Source of the DNA: Acanthosoma haemorrhoidale
Lineage: Eukaryota > Arthropoda > Insecta > Hemiptera > Acanthosomatidae
DNA length: 64,000 nucleotides
Assembly: GCA_930367205.1 (NCBI GenBank)
Contig: OV884012.1
Location: forward strand, 154,085,405 to 154,149,404
Reading direction: 5' to 3'
Shown: piece after piece, positions 1 to 12,700 of the stretch
How the letters are laid out: each line of letters starts with the position of its first letter
Position numbering within the stretch: the first letter of the stretch is position 1
Notes under the pieces: generated by a model
Database searches by the model: none
What the model saw: only the letters and a program-made list of their open reading frames with translations
What the model was told of the DNA's origin: nothing
Position numbers and translations under genes: made by a program

Positions 1-616
1 ACTTACATTACATATGCAAGGGTCATAGTTAAAGATATATTTTTAAAGTAAAGTCGGAAATTTTCTCTTTGAAATTCCGTTATCTCGTAAACGTCAGTTG
101 ATAGAATGATGACAAAAACGAGTTATATTCTAAAAAGTTACGGCTTTCCGTACTCCCATTTGTTCACCGAATCAGACAATGTTCCAACTTAGCCCACGAA
201 CCATCGCAATGTGTGCATCATGAGCACTCAAAAACCATTTATATGCCGTCTAATTGATTTTGTTATGAGGTAATTTTTTTGATAGCATCATATGAAATTG
301 AGTATGGTACCGAAATTACTGACGCCTAAATTAATAATATGCACAATGGTCTTTGACTTTAGTGTTAACGTTTCATCGCTTGATTAACTACGGCTTCCAT
401 TTCGAAAAAAAAAACAAAACAAAAAAGCAATCATAAAATCGGCAACTTTGAGCCAATTGAGCATTGGCTTAGAGATCTGTCATTACCCCAGCGGAGCACA
501 GGCAGCCATTGGCTCAAGCTAATGATGGAAATTGAGAGGAGGTGTTCACTTATTATTCCTTTTAAAAATATCCGAGCGGGTCCCACCCAAGCAAACCGAT
601 AAATTTAAATTCAGTC

Positions 617-617
<1 letters not shown>

Positions 618-695
<78 letters not shown>
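618..695. repeat. (GA)n microsatellite, 78 bp
   Basis: Uninterrupted GA dinucleotides run from 618 to 695, followed by a degenerate GGGAAGGAGAGAGA tail. The Arg-Glu repeat ORF across it is an artefact. Confidence 0.97.
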
Positions 696-698
<3 letters not shown>

Positions 699-937
699 AG
701 GAGAGAGACCACAGTACGTGTTGAGAATGTTACACTTTTTTAAAAATAAAAAACTCAGGAACGCGGGGGCATATCGGGGTTTTCGTCCTGGCCAAGGCCG
801 GTATAAGAATCAAAATTGTCTTTTATTTTGCTGTGCGCACAGAGGAGGAGGAGGTTCGGGAGATGTTTTCATTTAAAGCCGCCGGTACACTACCACTCCT
901 TCAAATCCCCCTGTATTTATTTATTTTTGTATTAGTA

Positions 938-958
938 TTTTTTTTTTTTTTTTTTTTT
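938..958. repeat. Poly-T tract, 21 bp
   Basis: A homopolymer run of T follows TTAGTA. It could be a reverse poly-A tail of an old retroposon, but no recognisable element adjoins it. Confidence 0.8.
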
Positions 959-2081
959 GGAACCCATCAATCCGATTTTATTTATTCCCGATACGACAAT
1001 GTAAGAACGCCCTCTCCCCCTCCCCCTGATAAGCCGTATGTCTTGGTATAAATTCTGAATAATTATATGGGCGGTAAAGGGGACTGGCGGAGCCGAAAGG
1101 CTAACATAAATATCGGCGAGAACATTGACATACGAATGTAGGACTTTACATAGAGAGTGCATGATTATGCCGCCTCTGATGCGACTCCCTTCCCCTCTCA
1201 CAACATAGATATGTCCCTAATCTAAAGGCCGTTCTACTGCATATCTCTGCCCATCGTATTAGTATCTTCATCTCCTCCCGTCGGGAATACGAATGACTTA
1301 ATTGAGAACCACCCAGGTCTAATGCACAATTAACAACTTCTGGCCACCTTCGAACCTGTCACAATAATTATTTATCACAATATCTCTTCGGCTATTTCAT
1401 TAGATTAATTGCCGAATCACTTTCAACCATCTTTTCTATATTTGTACGGGCTCAAAAATAGTCCAATGCCAGCTTTTGTCCAGTCGTAATAACTCGAAAA
1501 TGCAAACAGAAAAAAAATCTAAAAAAATATATTTAGTTATGTTTTTTCCCTACTTTCCTACTAATCCGTAACATTACCGGTTGACAAATATAAATGCTGT
1601 GAGCATAGTTCAGAAAGTAGTTATACTAACTACATTGAGGTGAGTTTTCACTATAATTTAGCGAGCATGGTCATGTATAGTATATCACCAGATTTCTGAA
1701 TTATTCTTTTTATTTATGAATCATTAATTGAAGAAATTACAGTCTGCCCTAACAGGGCAATAGATAACAGGTATGTCCAATACTCACGGGCAATATTGAC
1801 GCGTTAAAACCAACCTTCCCAGGTGAAATGAAATTGTCCTCTTCCTGGCTATGGAGAAGAAGACAAAGTTAGAGGGACATATTCCCAGGGGCATAAACTT
1901 TTTCGGACTTATTACTCACATATCTGATGTACTCAGGGTCAGTTCATAAAAAAAGACTATATCATCAAGACTAGGAACAAGGCGAGTTCACGATTTGTTA
2001 TAGAAAGTGCTTCCTAGAGTTATCACATTGAAGTCGATATACAGCTAACAAGTTTGAAGAAGGATAATTTATAATAATAGT

Positions 2082-2083
<2 letters not shown>

Positions 2084-2168
<85 letters not shown>
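2084..2168. repeat. Compound (TA)n(GA)n microsatellite
   Basis: About 45 bp of TA dinucleotides (2084-2128) run directly into about 40 bp of GA dinucleotides (to 2168). Confidence 0.97.
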
Positions 2169-2170
<2 letters not shown>

Positions 2171-3564
2171 TGTCTCAGGTATCTGGGCTCTATCAGTGGC
2201 TAGTTTCGCAACATTGTTTGTTTGGTTTGTACAGTTTCTTTTAGTTTGGTTTATTTTCTCTTGTCTATAATTACCTTTCTTCTTCAACTTGTTAGCTTTT
2301 TAGTAGTGATCCAAAAGATCAAAAGATCTCGCTTGAGGGTGAATTCATCGCTGATAAAAACCTTTTCAAAGGAAAAAAAAATTGTCTAAAGTGATCTACA
2401 ATTTGGCAGTGTACAGTTGGCATAGAGCCTGTAGCACATCTGATGGAGGGATATTAGTTTATGGCACTGTCATGTTCATTGCTAAGTGTCACCTCGCAAC
2501 CTTTATTGCCGTATCTAGGCCTCGTTCTTTACTTCAGTGTTCAAGCAAGTCATGTTTCTCTTCATTTCTCTACTACACGAAGATCTCCCAAATAGAATAT
2601 CCATGAGTACAATCTCGAGATTTTATTCGAGTCAGATACAACAGTATTATATTTTTATTTTAAGTATATATCGTGTTTTCCAATTCAAAGAATGTAATAT
2701 TAAAACTTGAAAACTTTCTAAGTTAGTGACGCCAAAATCGATTTATGTTGCAAAGAAAGAAGTTTTTATAGGCAAGAGAAATCGTTCATATATTTATATT
2801 TTTTTAAATAGGATACTTACTCTTCAATGAACTAATTAAATAATGTGAAAAATATTCTAAATATTATTATATGCTTCAATTTTTTAAAATAAGAAAGCAA
2901 CGATTCGAGCAGAGGAACAAGCGTCAGTGCAGAGAGAGCGAAAGCAGTTCAATTGTCTGAATCCGACTGTCATTTCAGAATTTGTGCCTTGCATAGGCAG
3001 TTTATTCGTGCCTACAGCGAATGAGAGAGCTGTATATTTCGGCCAATCAAATGGTCGTTAGTTATGTCCAATGAAGGACTACTACGCCCTTTAAATTAAA
3101 AAAATTAAATCCTTAAAATTAGGCATTAAAGATTGCATCCTTTATGATATCAATAAAAATCTATTTAAATTTTTTGCATGGTTTTGATCCCTAAAAACAC
3201 AAATTGTAAAACTTTCTTGTTAATGTTGGATCGGGGAACTGCCACTGAAGGGACCGAAAACTCTTCGGCCGACGAGAAATCTTCCCCGATGCCCCCCCGG
3301 ACTTCCGAGCGCCAGAGATCCCAGGGGGATTGTAAGAAGTGGTTGACAGTTGGCCTGGAAAAAGCAGGAAAGTGGCTGGAGAGAACGGTGCTGTGAGTGA
3401 GGAGTAAACGGCATCACCACTCAGATGTTTTCTTCACAGACCATGCCCGCTAGATCTGCTCTCAAATAGTTATCCAGTTATTTACAATATTAAGCTCACT
3501 TAATCATTTTCGTATTTAATTAATAAGCTCCTCTTTAATATTACAAACAGCACCTTGTTACTAT

Positions 3565-4052
3565 TCACTCGTTGCAGCACCTGACAAACCCAGTGTTTAA
3601 CACTATGATCCCACCACCCCTCCGCATCGATGTCAGCAGACTGTCGGGGAAAATTAGGTTAAGAATTACTATGCAAGTTAGTTTTAAGGTTGATCAAAAA
3701 GGTGAGCACCATCGCCTGTATTAGAGTCAGTTCAGTCCAGTCACGTATAATGTATATCATTATACTTGTTTATTCATTATATAATTTCTATAAAATAACA
3801 ACTTCCCTCACTCCACCTTCGAACAGGTACTCCTAGTAAAAGGATCCAAATAAATTCCTTTATTTTTCCCTTATCCATAATCTTAAAAATTTGAGAGCTA
3901 AGGGGAAAAAAATAAATAAAATAACAAAACCTGTATATAATGTAGGGACGCTACAGGAAATACAAAAATAATTTTTAAGTAGATTCGCTTGAGGATCTAT
4001 AATTGTATATAATTATCTGTGAATTTAAAGGGGCTGTGAAGAAAAAAAAAAA
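3565..4052 (+). mobile_element. Family B LINE, 3' end, shortened UTR
   Basis: It begins at the codons for S-L-Q-H-L-T-N-P-V, then carries the UTR: GGTGAGCACCATCGCC, the hairpin GTATAATGTATATCATTATAC, GTATATAATGTAG and GGGGCTGTGAAG plus a run of A (4041-4052). Relative to the 58.3-kb copy it has lost the ~220-bp GC-rich central UTR segment but keeps the GGTACTCCTAGTA part. Confidence 0.85.
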
Positions 4053-4059
4053 TTCATGT

Positions 4060-4262
4060 GGTAGTTTTAAGTCTATGATAAATAAGGTGAGCCCCATCAC
4101 TTTTAACAAGTTCAGTCCATTAATGTATAATGTACATCATTATACTTTTGTACAATGCAGATCACTATTAGTAGAAAACAGGATTTGTATAAAATGTAGC
4201 CAAGGAAATATGATGAAGCAATTGTAAATAGATTCTTTTGTAGAATCTATATTTTGTAACAT
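4060..4262 (+). mobile_element. Diverged second family B 3' UTR piece, head to tail with the first
   Basis: Directly after the poly-A of the preceding copy, the UTR features recur in order: AGTTTTAAG, GGTGAGCCCCATCAC, the hairpin GTATAATGTACATCATTATAC, GGAAATA and GTAAATAGATTC. Divergence is much higher than in other copies, so this is an older element or a degraded duplicate. Confidence 0.7.
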
Positions 4263-4791
4263 ATATCAATTTTGTAACAAGGGGATATGAAACAAAAAAG
4301 AAAATACTATTCACTTTCAATGAAAAATATACACAGGTGCAAAGTGCTGAATTTTTTTTTTTTTTTGCAGAAATAACGACCGAATCCAAATTAAGTTTTA
4401 AGAAAAAATGTATTGCTAGATTAGTTCTGGAAGTTTTAAGTTGATTATGGAGAGAATTGCTCATCGGTCCACCAAGTAGACTGACGAAGAGGAAAGGCAG
4501 TTGGAAATGAATCGGCTTCATCTAAGGAAATTGCTTTACCAGGATATTCGTGAAGTAGCAATTAAATTATATTTATGAATATTTTTTAAATCTCAAAATC
4601 ATTTAAAATATTACTAACCAGAGAATCGAAGTCGATACCCTAATAAACCGTTTTGGAAATAATTTTAATTATGAAGTAAATGATTAATTAAAGACCGTTC
4701 ATTCTTTCGTGATGAGTTGACCACTAAAAATAACAAAAATGTACATAGATAAAGTATACTTTGGAAATCGGTTTATGGTTCACCGGTTTTA

Positions 4792-5540
4792 ACAAGAACT
4801 AAACAGACGCTTTGGACAACTGTACAGACTACTTCAAAGGACATCCCATCTCTCAATAGAAAATAAACTACTAATCTACAAAGTTATCCTTAAACCAATC
4901 TGGACATACGGTATAGAGCTATGGGGGACAGCAAAAAAGTCGAACACCAAGCGTATCCAATCCTTTCAATCAAAAGTCCTGAGAACAATAGTAAATGCCC
5001 CTTATTATGTCAGCAACAAAACCCTTCATAACGACCTTAATATACCCTACATTCTAGAACTCATCCCTTCCAAGTTTACGAAATTCCACAGTAGCCTTTC
5101 CAATTACCCTAATCCTGTAGCACAGTCATTGCACTGCGCCACTCATCCCTATAATCCTCCTCGGAGACTGAAACGGCAGTGGCCTCGTGACCTGCTATAA
5201 ACGCGTGACAGTGGGAGTCCTGGCAATGGCCAGTCTCTCCAATCATGTCCTGAGCGTCTGTGGCTCTCGCGCTCTAGGTCAGCCTCCACTGGCTAGTATC
5301 CGGTGACGCGGCTGACGGAGGAGCGTGGGGGACTTCCCAAGACTCCGCTTTCTCTTCGCGGTGGATTTGGGGGGTCTCTGGGCTGTCTGTAAATATTGTA
5401 TGAATGAGCGAGTGAATGATGAACTGTAAATATTGTATGAATGAGAGCATATATCTTAATTACTTATTGCCTTATAAAAGGCAGCTTTTAATTATTGCAC
5501 AATAAAGGAATTTAACTAACTAACAATTTAACTAACTAAA
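4792..5540 (+). mobile_element. Family A Jockey-like LINE, 5'-truncated, with longest intact RT C-terminus
   Basis: The fragment holds the end of the reverse transcriptase ORF, its stop at 5198-5200, and a ~320-bp 3' UTR. The UTR contains a TGCCT/AGGCA hairpin and an AATAAA signal. It ends in a 16-bp unit (AATTTAACTAACTAAC) repeated twice at 5509-5540. This is the reference copy for comparing the others. The 5' end coincides with that of the copy at 20436. Confidence 0.9.
4793..5200 (+). pseudogene. Reverse transcriptase C-terminal fragment (Jockey clade)
   Basis: 136 codons are open without a start codon. Reading in frame gives NKLLIYKVILKPIWTYGIEL, then WGTAKKSN, QSKVLRTIVNAPYYVSNKTL, and a C-terminus of PPRRLKRQWPRDLL before the stop. 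The block K-P-I-W-T-Y-G-I-x-L-W-G-T-A and Q-S-K-x-L-R-T-I-V-N-A-P are hallmarks of the C-terminal region of Jockey-clade non-LTR retrotransposon polymerases. The catalytic palm (FADD) lies upstream and is absent. No frameshift is visible, so the insertion is fairly young. Confidence 0.9.
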
Positions 5541-8500
5541 ACCAAAAAGAAACAAATTATAATATTATATCTTACATTCTCCGGTGCTGTGTGACTCCAA
5601 AAAGCATTAAAATTAAAATTTAAGACCCACTAAATAATTTTTACGACCAGATAACTCTTCAACGATTGACTGTTATCAGCCAATATATGTAATTTAGATT
5701 ATTCTCGCAAAAATATTCGTGCATATTTTCTGCATAGTAAATAGATGGATATTCTATCTGTAAGCGTGCATTAGCGAGCCTTCAGTAGCTATTGAACACT
5801 GTAAACTGCTGTCAGTAGTAGCCCTCTCCTGTCTACTGTGCAAGACAGGCCGGGATTGATAATGTTTTGACGTGAGGCCGGCACAGGCTTGACAAAGTGC
5901 AGGCGCCTCTACACACTTTGCTTTCTTTTATTTTAACTTATTGTAATTCTGCGCTTACAGTCAATTTCATTATATACACTTCAAGAGTAATTAGGTACAT
6001 TCTTATATGTTTTTAAACAATTTATTTGTTGTAGCATCTTTGTCACTGAAAATTATGAAAAGCTATAATTTTTATTATTAAAAAGAGTACTTGTTTAATT
6101 ACTCTTGTTAATTTTCAATTATTAAGAACTATTTTTTGTGAGGCGGACTCAAAAACACCGTACTCTACCAGTCTATATGTTAAAAAGTTGTAAAATTTCA
6201 GAATTCACAAAGAGTTGCAGAAGAAAGACTGTCCGCCTGCCACGGTAGTCTATGTTTTCTCATTACTAATGCTCTTAGTTTCTGTAATTGTTAATCAATA
6301 TTTGGTCCTCATTTTGTTGTCTAAAGTTTAATAATCAATTTCAATAAAAGTTATGGTCACAAAGAAGATAAATTAGCCTATTTTTTTTTCAATTACTTTT
6401 CCAAGTGTCACACTTCGACCTACCTTGCAAGGTACAAACGTATTTTAACTATTTCGGCCTAAGTACCGATTTGTGCCAACTTGGACACCAGAGTTGAGGA
6501 ACAGCCTTTCCCCTGTTCACTAAATTTAACCGTGACACAATCGAACTGTGTCCAGTACTCTCTTATAAATAGGAAAACATCGTTCTTTCTCTGTGCCAAT
6601 AAACACAAACAACACTGCATTGGCCGTGTAGAGTTTTCCTGTTGAAAATTAGCAAGGCCCCAAGTTTTTTTTTTCTTTACTTTTTTTTTCTCTTTATATA
6701 TTTATATAAATGTAACGTTTATTTTGTTTTCTAGATTAATCGTATACCGTTCAGGGCCAGCACAGCAGTAATGAGAAACTCTTTAAAACAAACCTCAAGG
6801 AAATCGCTCTCCTTCAGAGTAACTGTGGAGGAAATTGCTTTTAGGAAGTTGTGGGTTCAAATCAGACATTTAATACATAAAAATTAAATAATACATATAT
6901 ACTAAAAAATGAATTGGAAATAGGAGATAAGCTGGTGGAACGAATGAAGAATAACGTTTCGAAAAACTATGCGCGTCTGCAGCAGGTCCTGATAACGAAG
7001 CCCCCATGAATAAACTTGAATAAAACCAAACAGCTCTTTTTCATCTACTAAATCCGATCTACCAATAAACCTTCTATTCTAATGGTAATTCGTGCTATAA
7101 TATTTAACAAAAATAAAATTCCAAGTCAAGTATTTACAATTAAATATGCCCTTTAACTTACTACAATACCAGATAAATTATATCTTGACTTAATAGACGC
7201 ATGGACTGCATGCAACTCGACGACATTTTGTTACGACCACCTAAATCGCAAAGAATGTAACATGCCATCAAGGCACTTATGCATCAGTTCATTCTCTAAT
7301 TGGCAAAATTCTTAGATTTTCTTTCATTAATTTCTGTACGTATGCATTGTCTGAACTTCTATTCAAAAGTTCCTAGGGATTGCGAAAAATTTGAAAAAAG
7401 ATACAATATTTATTACATCTTTAATATCTATAAGGTATATGGTAGTAAAGAAAACGTCAAACTTTCAATTTGACCCTTTACTCAACATGTTAGGAAAATA
7501 AATATTTTTCTATTACCCATTAATTAATGTGTTGTGGAACTTGCAGAATTTTTCTCTTAACTTACAATCAAAACTATAGCAAACAGCCTTTCAAAACAGG
7601 ACTTTGGCCAGAAAAGTATTCTATATTTAACTTATATGGTTGTTATTACTTTTACCAGTGATAATATCATAAGAACAAAAATTGTTTACCTTTTTGGAAC
7701 TACAAAGGTGCTGGTATTGTTATTACGGCTTTTTGGCAAGGATCTTTTCACTGTTTTGTCTAGACTTACAAGGGAAAAGAAAAAGAGTCTCAACAAAGTA
7801 ATAAAAACGTGACCTTTAGGTTTCAAAAACAAAAAACAGGTAATTAGCTCTGTTTGGGTTTCTTAGGTGTACCAATATCAATATCTAAAAATGTTTCGTC
7901 AAGTTTATTTTTACTTTCTACGCGAGGTGGTTCATTTTGAAAATCTTTATTTAAAGTCGTGACCCACAGAAAAGTGGTGTCTAAAAATTCATAAGTAATT
8001 GTAAGTGTAATAAACAATTAACCGAAAAAAAGAATGTTTTATCTCGTGCCAAAATCCAACAGAGGGGTTATGATCTGTTGTGGGGAAATTTTGCCTCATC
8101 TTCTATCCTCACTTGTAGAAACAAAATTTATGCCAAAGAAGGTAACACAAATCTGCAGTATGTACTGGATTAGGTGACCACTATTAAAACACTTGTAAAA
8201 AATGTCTGTAATTCCACGTAACCATAACCAAAACTGAGAGAGACAGAGGGACGAAAAGATGAGAGCTTCTTCCAGGTTCTGGGCTCAGAGCAAACTTCGT
8301 ACACTAGAGTAAACTTAGTAAAGGTTAGAAGTACATGAGGTGTCTGGTTCGAGTACCACCTGTCGGGACCAGTACGGTGTTCCTTTGGCTGATGGTTATT
8401 AAAAAGATTCCATTATATAAATACCAAGACACACACTCTTAAAACATTAAATGAAAATCATAAAACCAGGGTCGGTGGCATTAGAGCACACGAGAGCGCC

Positions 8501-9045
8501 CGAATAGGTTAGGTCACGACTCAGCCAGTGTATTTTTTTCTTTTCTTTGTCTTGGGCTTATACCTAAGTATTTATTATTTTTATTTCGAAAGTAATCAAA
8601 GTTTTTAACATAAACAATATAGATGCTGATGAATATTAAACGACAGTTGGGAAGAGATGTGTGGCCGGCAGCCTTGAGGCAAGGAATTAGGTGACCCAGG
8701 GTGTCTGTCGCAACTCAACTGTGAGAACTAGGTTAACTTTCCTTATCAGCTATAAGTTCACCGCTCCTTATCTTTTCATACGCTATTATATAACCATATT
8801 TTTTTTTTTTTTTTATATAAATCACCAAGCCCAAAATGGGAGAGGCTCTACTTTCATACCGGTATTGGGAAACCGTATTAACAGATGGCTGTCACTAGAG
8901 TTTGTAAATGTTATCTGTTGGAGCCGCAATATCTAAAATTATTATATTATATTATTATACACAAAACAATAAAGCAATGAGATTGGTTATGAGGATACAC
9001 TACGTGGTTGTATATTATCGGGAAAAATTTCGGACATTAAGTTTT
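5541..9045. other. No gene found
   Basis: Plain AT-rich sequence. A tRNA box-B-like GGTTCGAGTACC lies at 8347-8358, without a matching box A. I see no transposon ends or long frames. Confidence 0.6.
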
Positions 9046-9597
9046 TACCATAATTCTTCATTCACTCGCTCATTCATACATCCCTCGCATGCGAAAGAGG
9101 AAGCGGAGTCTCGGGAAGTAACCCACGCTACTCCGTCAGCCACGTCACTGGATACGAGCCATTAGAGGCTGACCAAGAGCACGAGAGCCACAGACGCTCA
9201 GGACATGATTGGAGAAACTGACCAACTCACTCTGTCACGTTTTTATAGCAGGTCACGAGGCCACTGCCGTTTTAGTCTCCGAAGAGGTTATAGGGATGAG
9301 AGGCGCAGTGTAATGACTGTGCTAGGGGATTAGGGTGATTAATATGGAATTTTATGATCTTGGAAGGGATGAGTTCAAGAATGTAGGGTATATTAAGATC
9401 ATTATGAAGGGTTTTGTTGATGACGTAATAAGGGGCGTTTAATATTGTTCTCAGGACTTTTGATTGAAAGGATTGGATACGCTTGATGTTCGACTTTTTG
9501 GCTCTCCAGCACAGCTCTATTCCGTATGTCCAGATTGACTTAAGTATAACTTTGTAGATTACTAATTTATTTCCTATTGAGAGATGGGATGTCCTTC
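9046..9597 (-). mobile_element. Family A LINE fragment, UTR internally deleted
   Basis: This copy matches the reverse complement of the 4.8-kb copy. The stop codon of the RT ORF is at 9245-9243. The coding part extends to 9597, where it breaks at the codons before T-S-H-L-S-I-E-N-K. The 3' UTR lacks the last hairpin region and has an internal deletion joining CATTCATAC to the CCTCGCATGCG motif. A short indel near 9285 shifts the RT frame. A second fragment abuts it on the right. Confidence 0.85.
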
Positions 9598-9598
9598 G

Positions 9599-9772
9599 AA
9601 TCCATTGCCAGGACTCCCACTATCACATATTTACAGCAGGTCACGAGGTCACTGCCGCTCTAGTATCCGAGGATTATAGGGATGTGTGGCGCTGTGCAAT
9701 GACTGTGCTAGGGGATTACTGTGGTTTGATAGGTTACTATGGAATTTTATGAACTTGGAAGGGATGAAATTA
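9599..9772 (-). mobile_element. Second family A LINE fragment, abutting the first
   Basis: This stretch repeats the region from the UTR motif CCATTGCCAGGACTCCCAC to the RT motif for E-L-I-P-S-K-F (rendered as GAACTTGGAAGGGATGAA on the plus strand). It has the same orientation as the 9046-9597 copy. It lacks about 200 bp of distal 3' UTR, and the RT stop is at 9633-9631. It is more diverged than its neighbour. Confidence 0.8.
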
Positions 9773-12700
9773 AATTAAATCCCGTCAATCCTAGTTTTAT
9801 CAATATACAGGACTACTTTTCGAGGGTCTTGTATAAGACAACCTCTCCTGTGGATTTAGGGGTTTTTATACATATATTTATTTATTTTATTGTTATTGAG
9901 TTTTTATTATGTAATTTATTTGTATCCTAAACCAATAAACTTTTTATCATATTGTGATTTGTGGTTTTTTAGCACTTGGATAAGATGACATAAGTGCGCG
10001 TTAATTACATATAATTTTTAGGTACCTTAATAAATGTCATTTATAACAGAATGGTTTAAAGTGTCTGTTCTATTAAAATTGACCTATTGATGGTTTGACA
10101 TCATTGATGAATGACTCACAGAAGAAGAGCGGTAAAGGTATGGGCCCATTGCTAGCTCTGACTGTATGCTAATAACTGATATGTGATGTTGCCTAAGGAT
10201 GTTGTGGACGACATAGAGTTGCCTGTGGTACGAGAAAGATGAACGAGGGGGTTAAGTCATCGAAGGGAATAGTGAAGGTTAAGCGGCCACCGATGTTTGG
10301 GTGTTATGTCTAGGGGTCCACGCACTTTAACCGTCCACTTGGCCCACACAATATCCCCCAAAACAGATGGACACACGTCCAGAGGTTTTTTTTTATAGAG
10401 CTCTAGAGAATGTATCGATTTTTTTGTAGGAAATACCACTTGAAATTAGCTATTAATTATCTATTGGTTATTTATTATAGTTGAAGAGTATCTCGATAAA
10501 TCAAAATATAAAAAATTGGAAATTCCTAAAATATTGGAAAAAAATAAATTTTTACTATTGTATCATTAAAGCTGTATAAAGGTTAACAATTTCACGATCA
10601 TATTAAATTTACTCATTGCCAGTTCAAGCAATAGATAGAACATGATGAGAAATTATTTGTGATCATTAACCATTTGCAGGTATTTAAAGGAGAACACTTA
10701 AGGTAAAACACTTGACAATTCAAGTTAATGAATGACTTGATCATTTTAGAAATCATCAAATAAATTAAATAAATTATAGAAATTTCAAATAAATCTTTAT
10801 CCTAAAGCAATGAAGACTAATTAAAGTTTAATATCCTTAATAACAAATAAAAATAGCTTACCTTTCGTAGAGAAAACGAAATACAGTAATTGTCATGATG
10901 AATGAGTTATTACTTACCTGAAAAAAAGATATATGCATGTATAAATTTTCTGTATATGAAATACATCTACATAAAATATATTTATCTTTACAGGTCAATC
11001 CATGGATAAATGCTCCATTCCTCAAATGAGCATATTTAAGTAAGTGACCAGCCGGAAAATGGACACCAGTTTAAAAACGTATCAAGTGTAAATTTGTTTG
11101 AATATTTTCGATATATTATTGGTTCGATAATTTGAATGAGATCGACTATGTGATGAAATACACTGCGAAGAATTGTCGAGCAGCTAGGGACAGGCATTAC
11201 GTACCAACAGGTACATTTTGTGTTACACTGTAGCTGTCTCAATGATAATTTCACGCTGAAAATTTTTTGTATTGAGATTAAGCAACAGGAAGCTTTGCTC
11301 AAGTAACGTTCAAAAGCTTTTTTGTTTTTTTTTCAAAGATGGCATTTAACGCCCGAGATGTTTTAACAAGTAATATTATTAATTTTTCATTCACTAGTGG
11401 TCCGGTATCATATAAAATGATAATTAAAAACGTGTAACTTTTTTATGAAACGCATAACACCTTATGGGGCTATTTTAAATTCTACATATATGCGTTAGAA
11501 ATTATTATTTTCAGCATTTATTCAATATTAATATCAAACTGTTGGAATTTAAAAAAGATCTGTTACCGAGGAAATTCAACGAATCATTTTTTATTTAAAT
11601 TCATTACATTGGGTTTATTTTAAATTCAACTCACATGCAATGAATCATTCTTATCAGAATTTATGAAACTTCTGTTTATTACTGTTAATTGTGCTAACAA
11701 CCTAATCCCATGCCAGATCCCTAGTTAGTACCTCGCATCCCTACAACCCTCCTTGCTATCCGGGGATAGAGAGGCAATGGTCTCGAGATCTGTAATTAAC
11801 CCTTTATGGCCCCAGTCGTTATGTTCCCTCACGTCCGGAGCGTCTGCGGCTCTCAGTCTGCCTGATCCACTTACTAGCGGAGATGTGGATGCAAGGCCAC
11901 AGCATGAGAAATCCCTTTGCTGGGAAAGTGACATTCCCCTTGGTAAATTGGGAGGACTCCTGTGCTTTTATATAACCGTGTTGTTTATATTATAAATACT
12001 GCATAAGACTGAATGCAATATTGCATGTATGTATGGCATGGATGAGATCATATATCACTGCTGTCTATTTCCCTACATGGGTAAATTGTAATTTTCTTTC
12101 GAAGTAAAAAAAAAATACATGTGTTAGATGTCATTCTTTTCATAAGGTAATATACCCCGTTTAATATAATTTTGTGGGTAAACGGGGGTAAGACAGACCC
12201 CCTAGCCGACGGAGGACACGCAGAAGAGACAGGAGGGATGAAGGGAGAGAGGAGGCTAACGGTGGGAGCCCGTGTCGGCTCCTTGATATTCAGCCAGGGT
12301 AGGGCCGGCCGCCGCGAAGGCCGGTTCATCGCGGCATTTACATTCCCATGTCGGGCATCTCCTGCATATTGCATGTGTCGTCCCTCTATGTTGAGGGGGA
12401 CCAAGAAGAAAACTGCCCGGGATCCGGGGAAAAATGTGTCACAGGCATGTCTCAAGGGGGCTCTTTAGGAAAAACTCGGCCGCCAGCGGCCACCACAGCC
12501 CCCCGGTCGAAAATCTCCCGACGGCTATACATTATTGATAAGGCAGGGATTACCTTTTACAGGCCTACAGTTTGGGATCGTTAGTTTACCACCAGCTATA
12601 CATTAATAGGGGGGGGGGTGGCTTTTTGTGTAAGCCGCGGCGGTGCGGTCCATTAGGGGCACAGGGCCCCATTGTGTCCTCCGGAGGAACGGTGTCTTCT

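Larger units (their letters stand above)
696..3564. other. No gene found
   Basis: AT-rich sequence between the first GA tract and family B, apart from the poly-T and the TA/GA tract listed separately. A small GC-richer patch at 3230-3420 is open on both strands (72 codons plus, 66 minus) with no recognisable protein. Confidence 0.6.

Noticed and set aside
532..876. 114-codon plus-strand frame with an Arg-Glu repeat
   Set aside because: Translation of the GA microsatellite.
3178..3420. Opposing 72- and 66-codon frames in a GC-richer patch
   Set aside because: Mutually overlapping, unrecognisable, and explained by local composition.
8347..8358. Box B-like GGTTCGAGTACC
   Set aside because: No box A at the right distance and no cloverleaf; a single 12-mer match is expected by chance at this scale.
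12048..12455. 135-codon minus-strand frame in the CpG-rich block
   Set aside because: Overlaps equally long plus-strand frames, no recognisable domain, and GC-rich DNA has few stop codons by chance.
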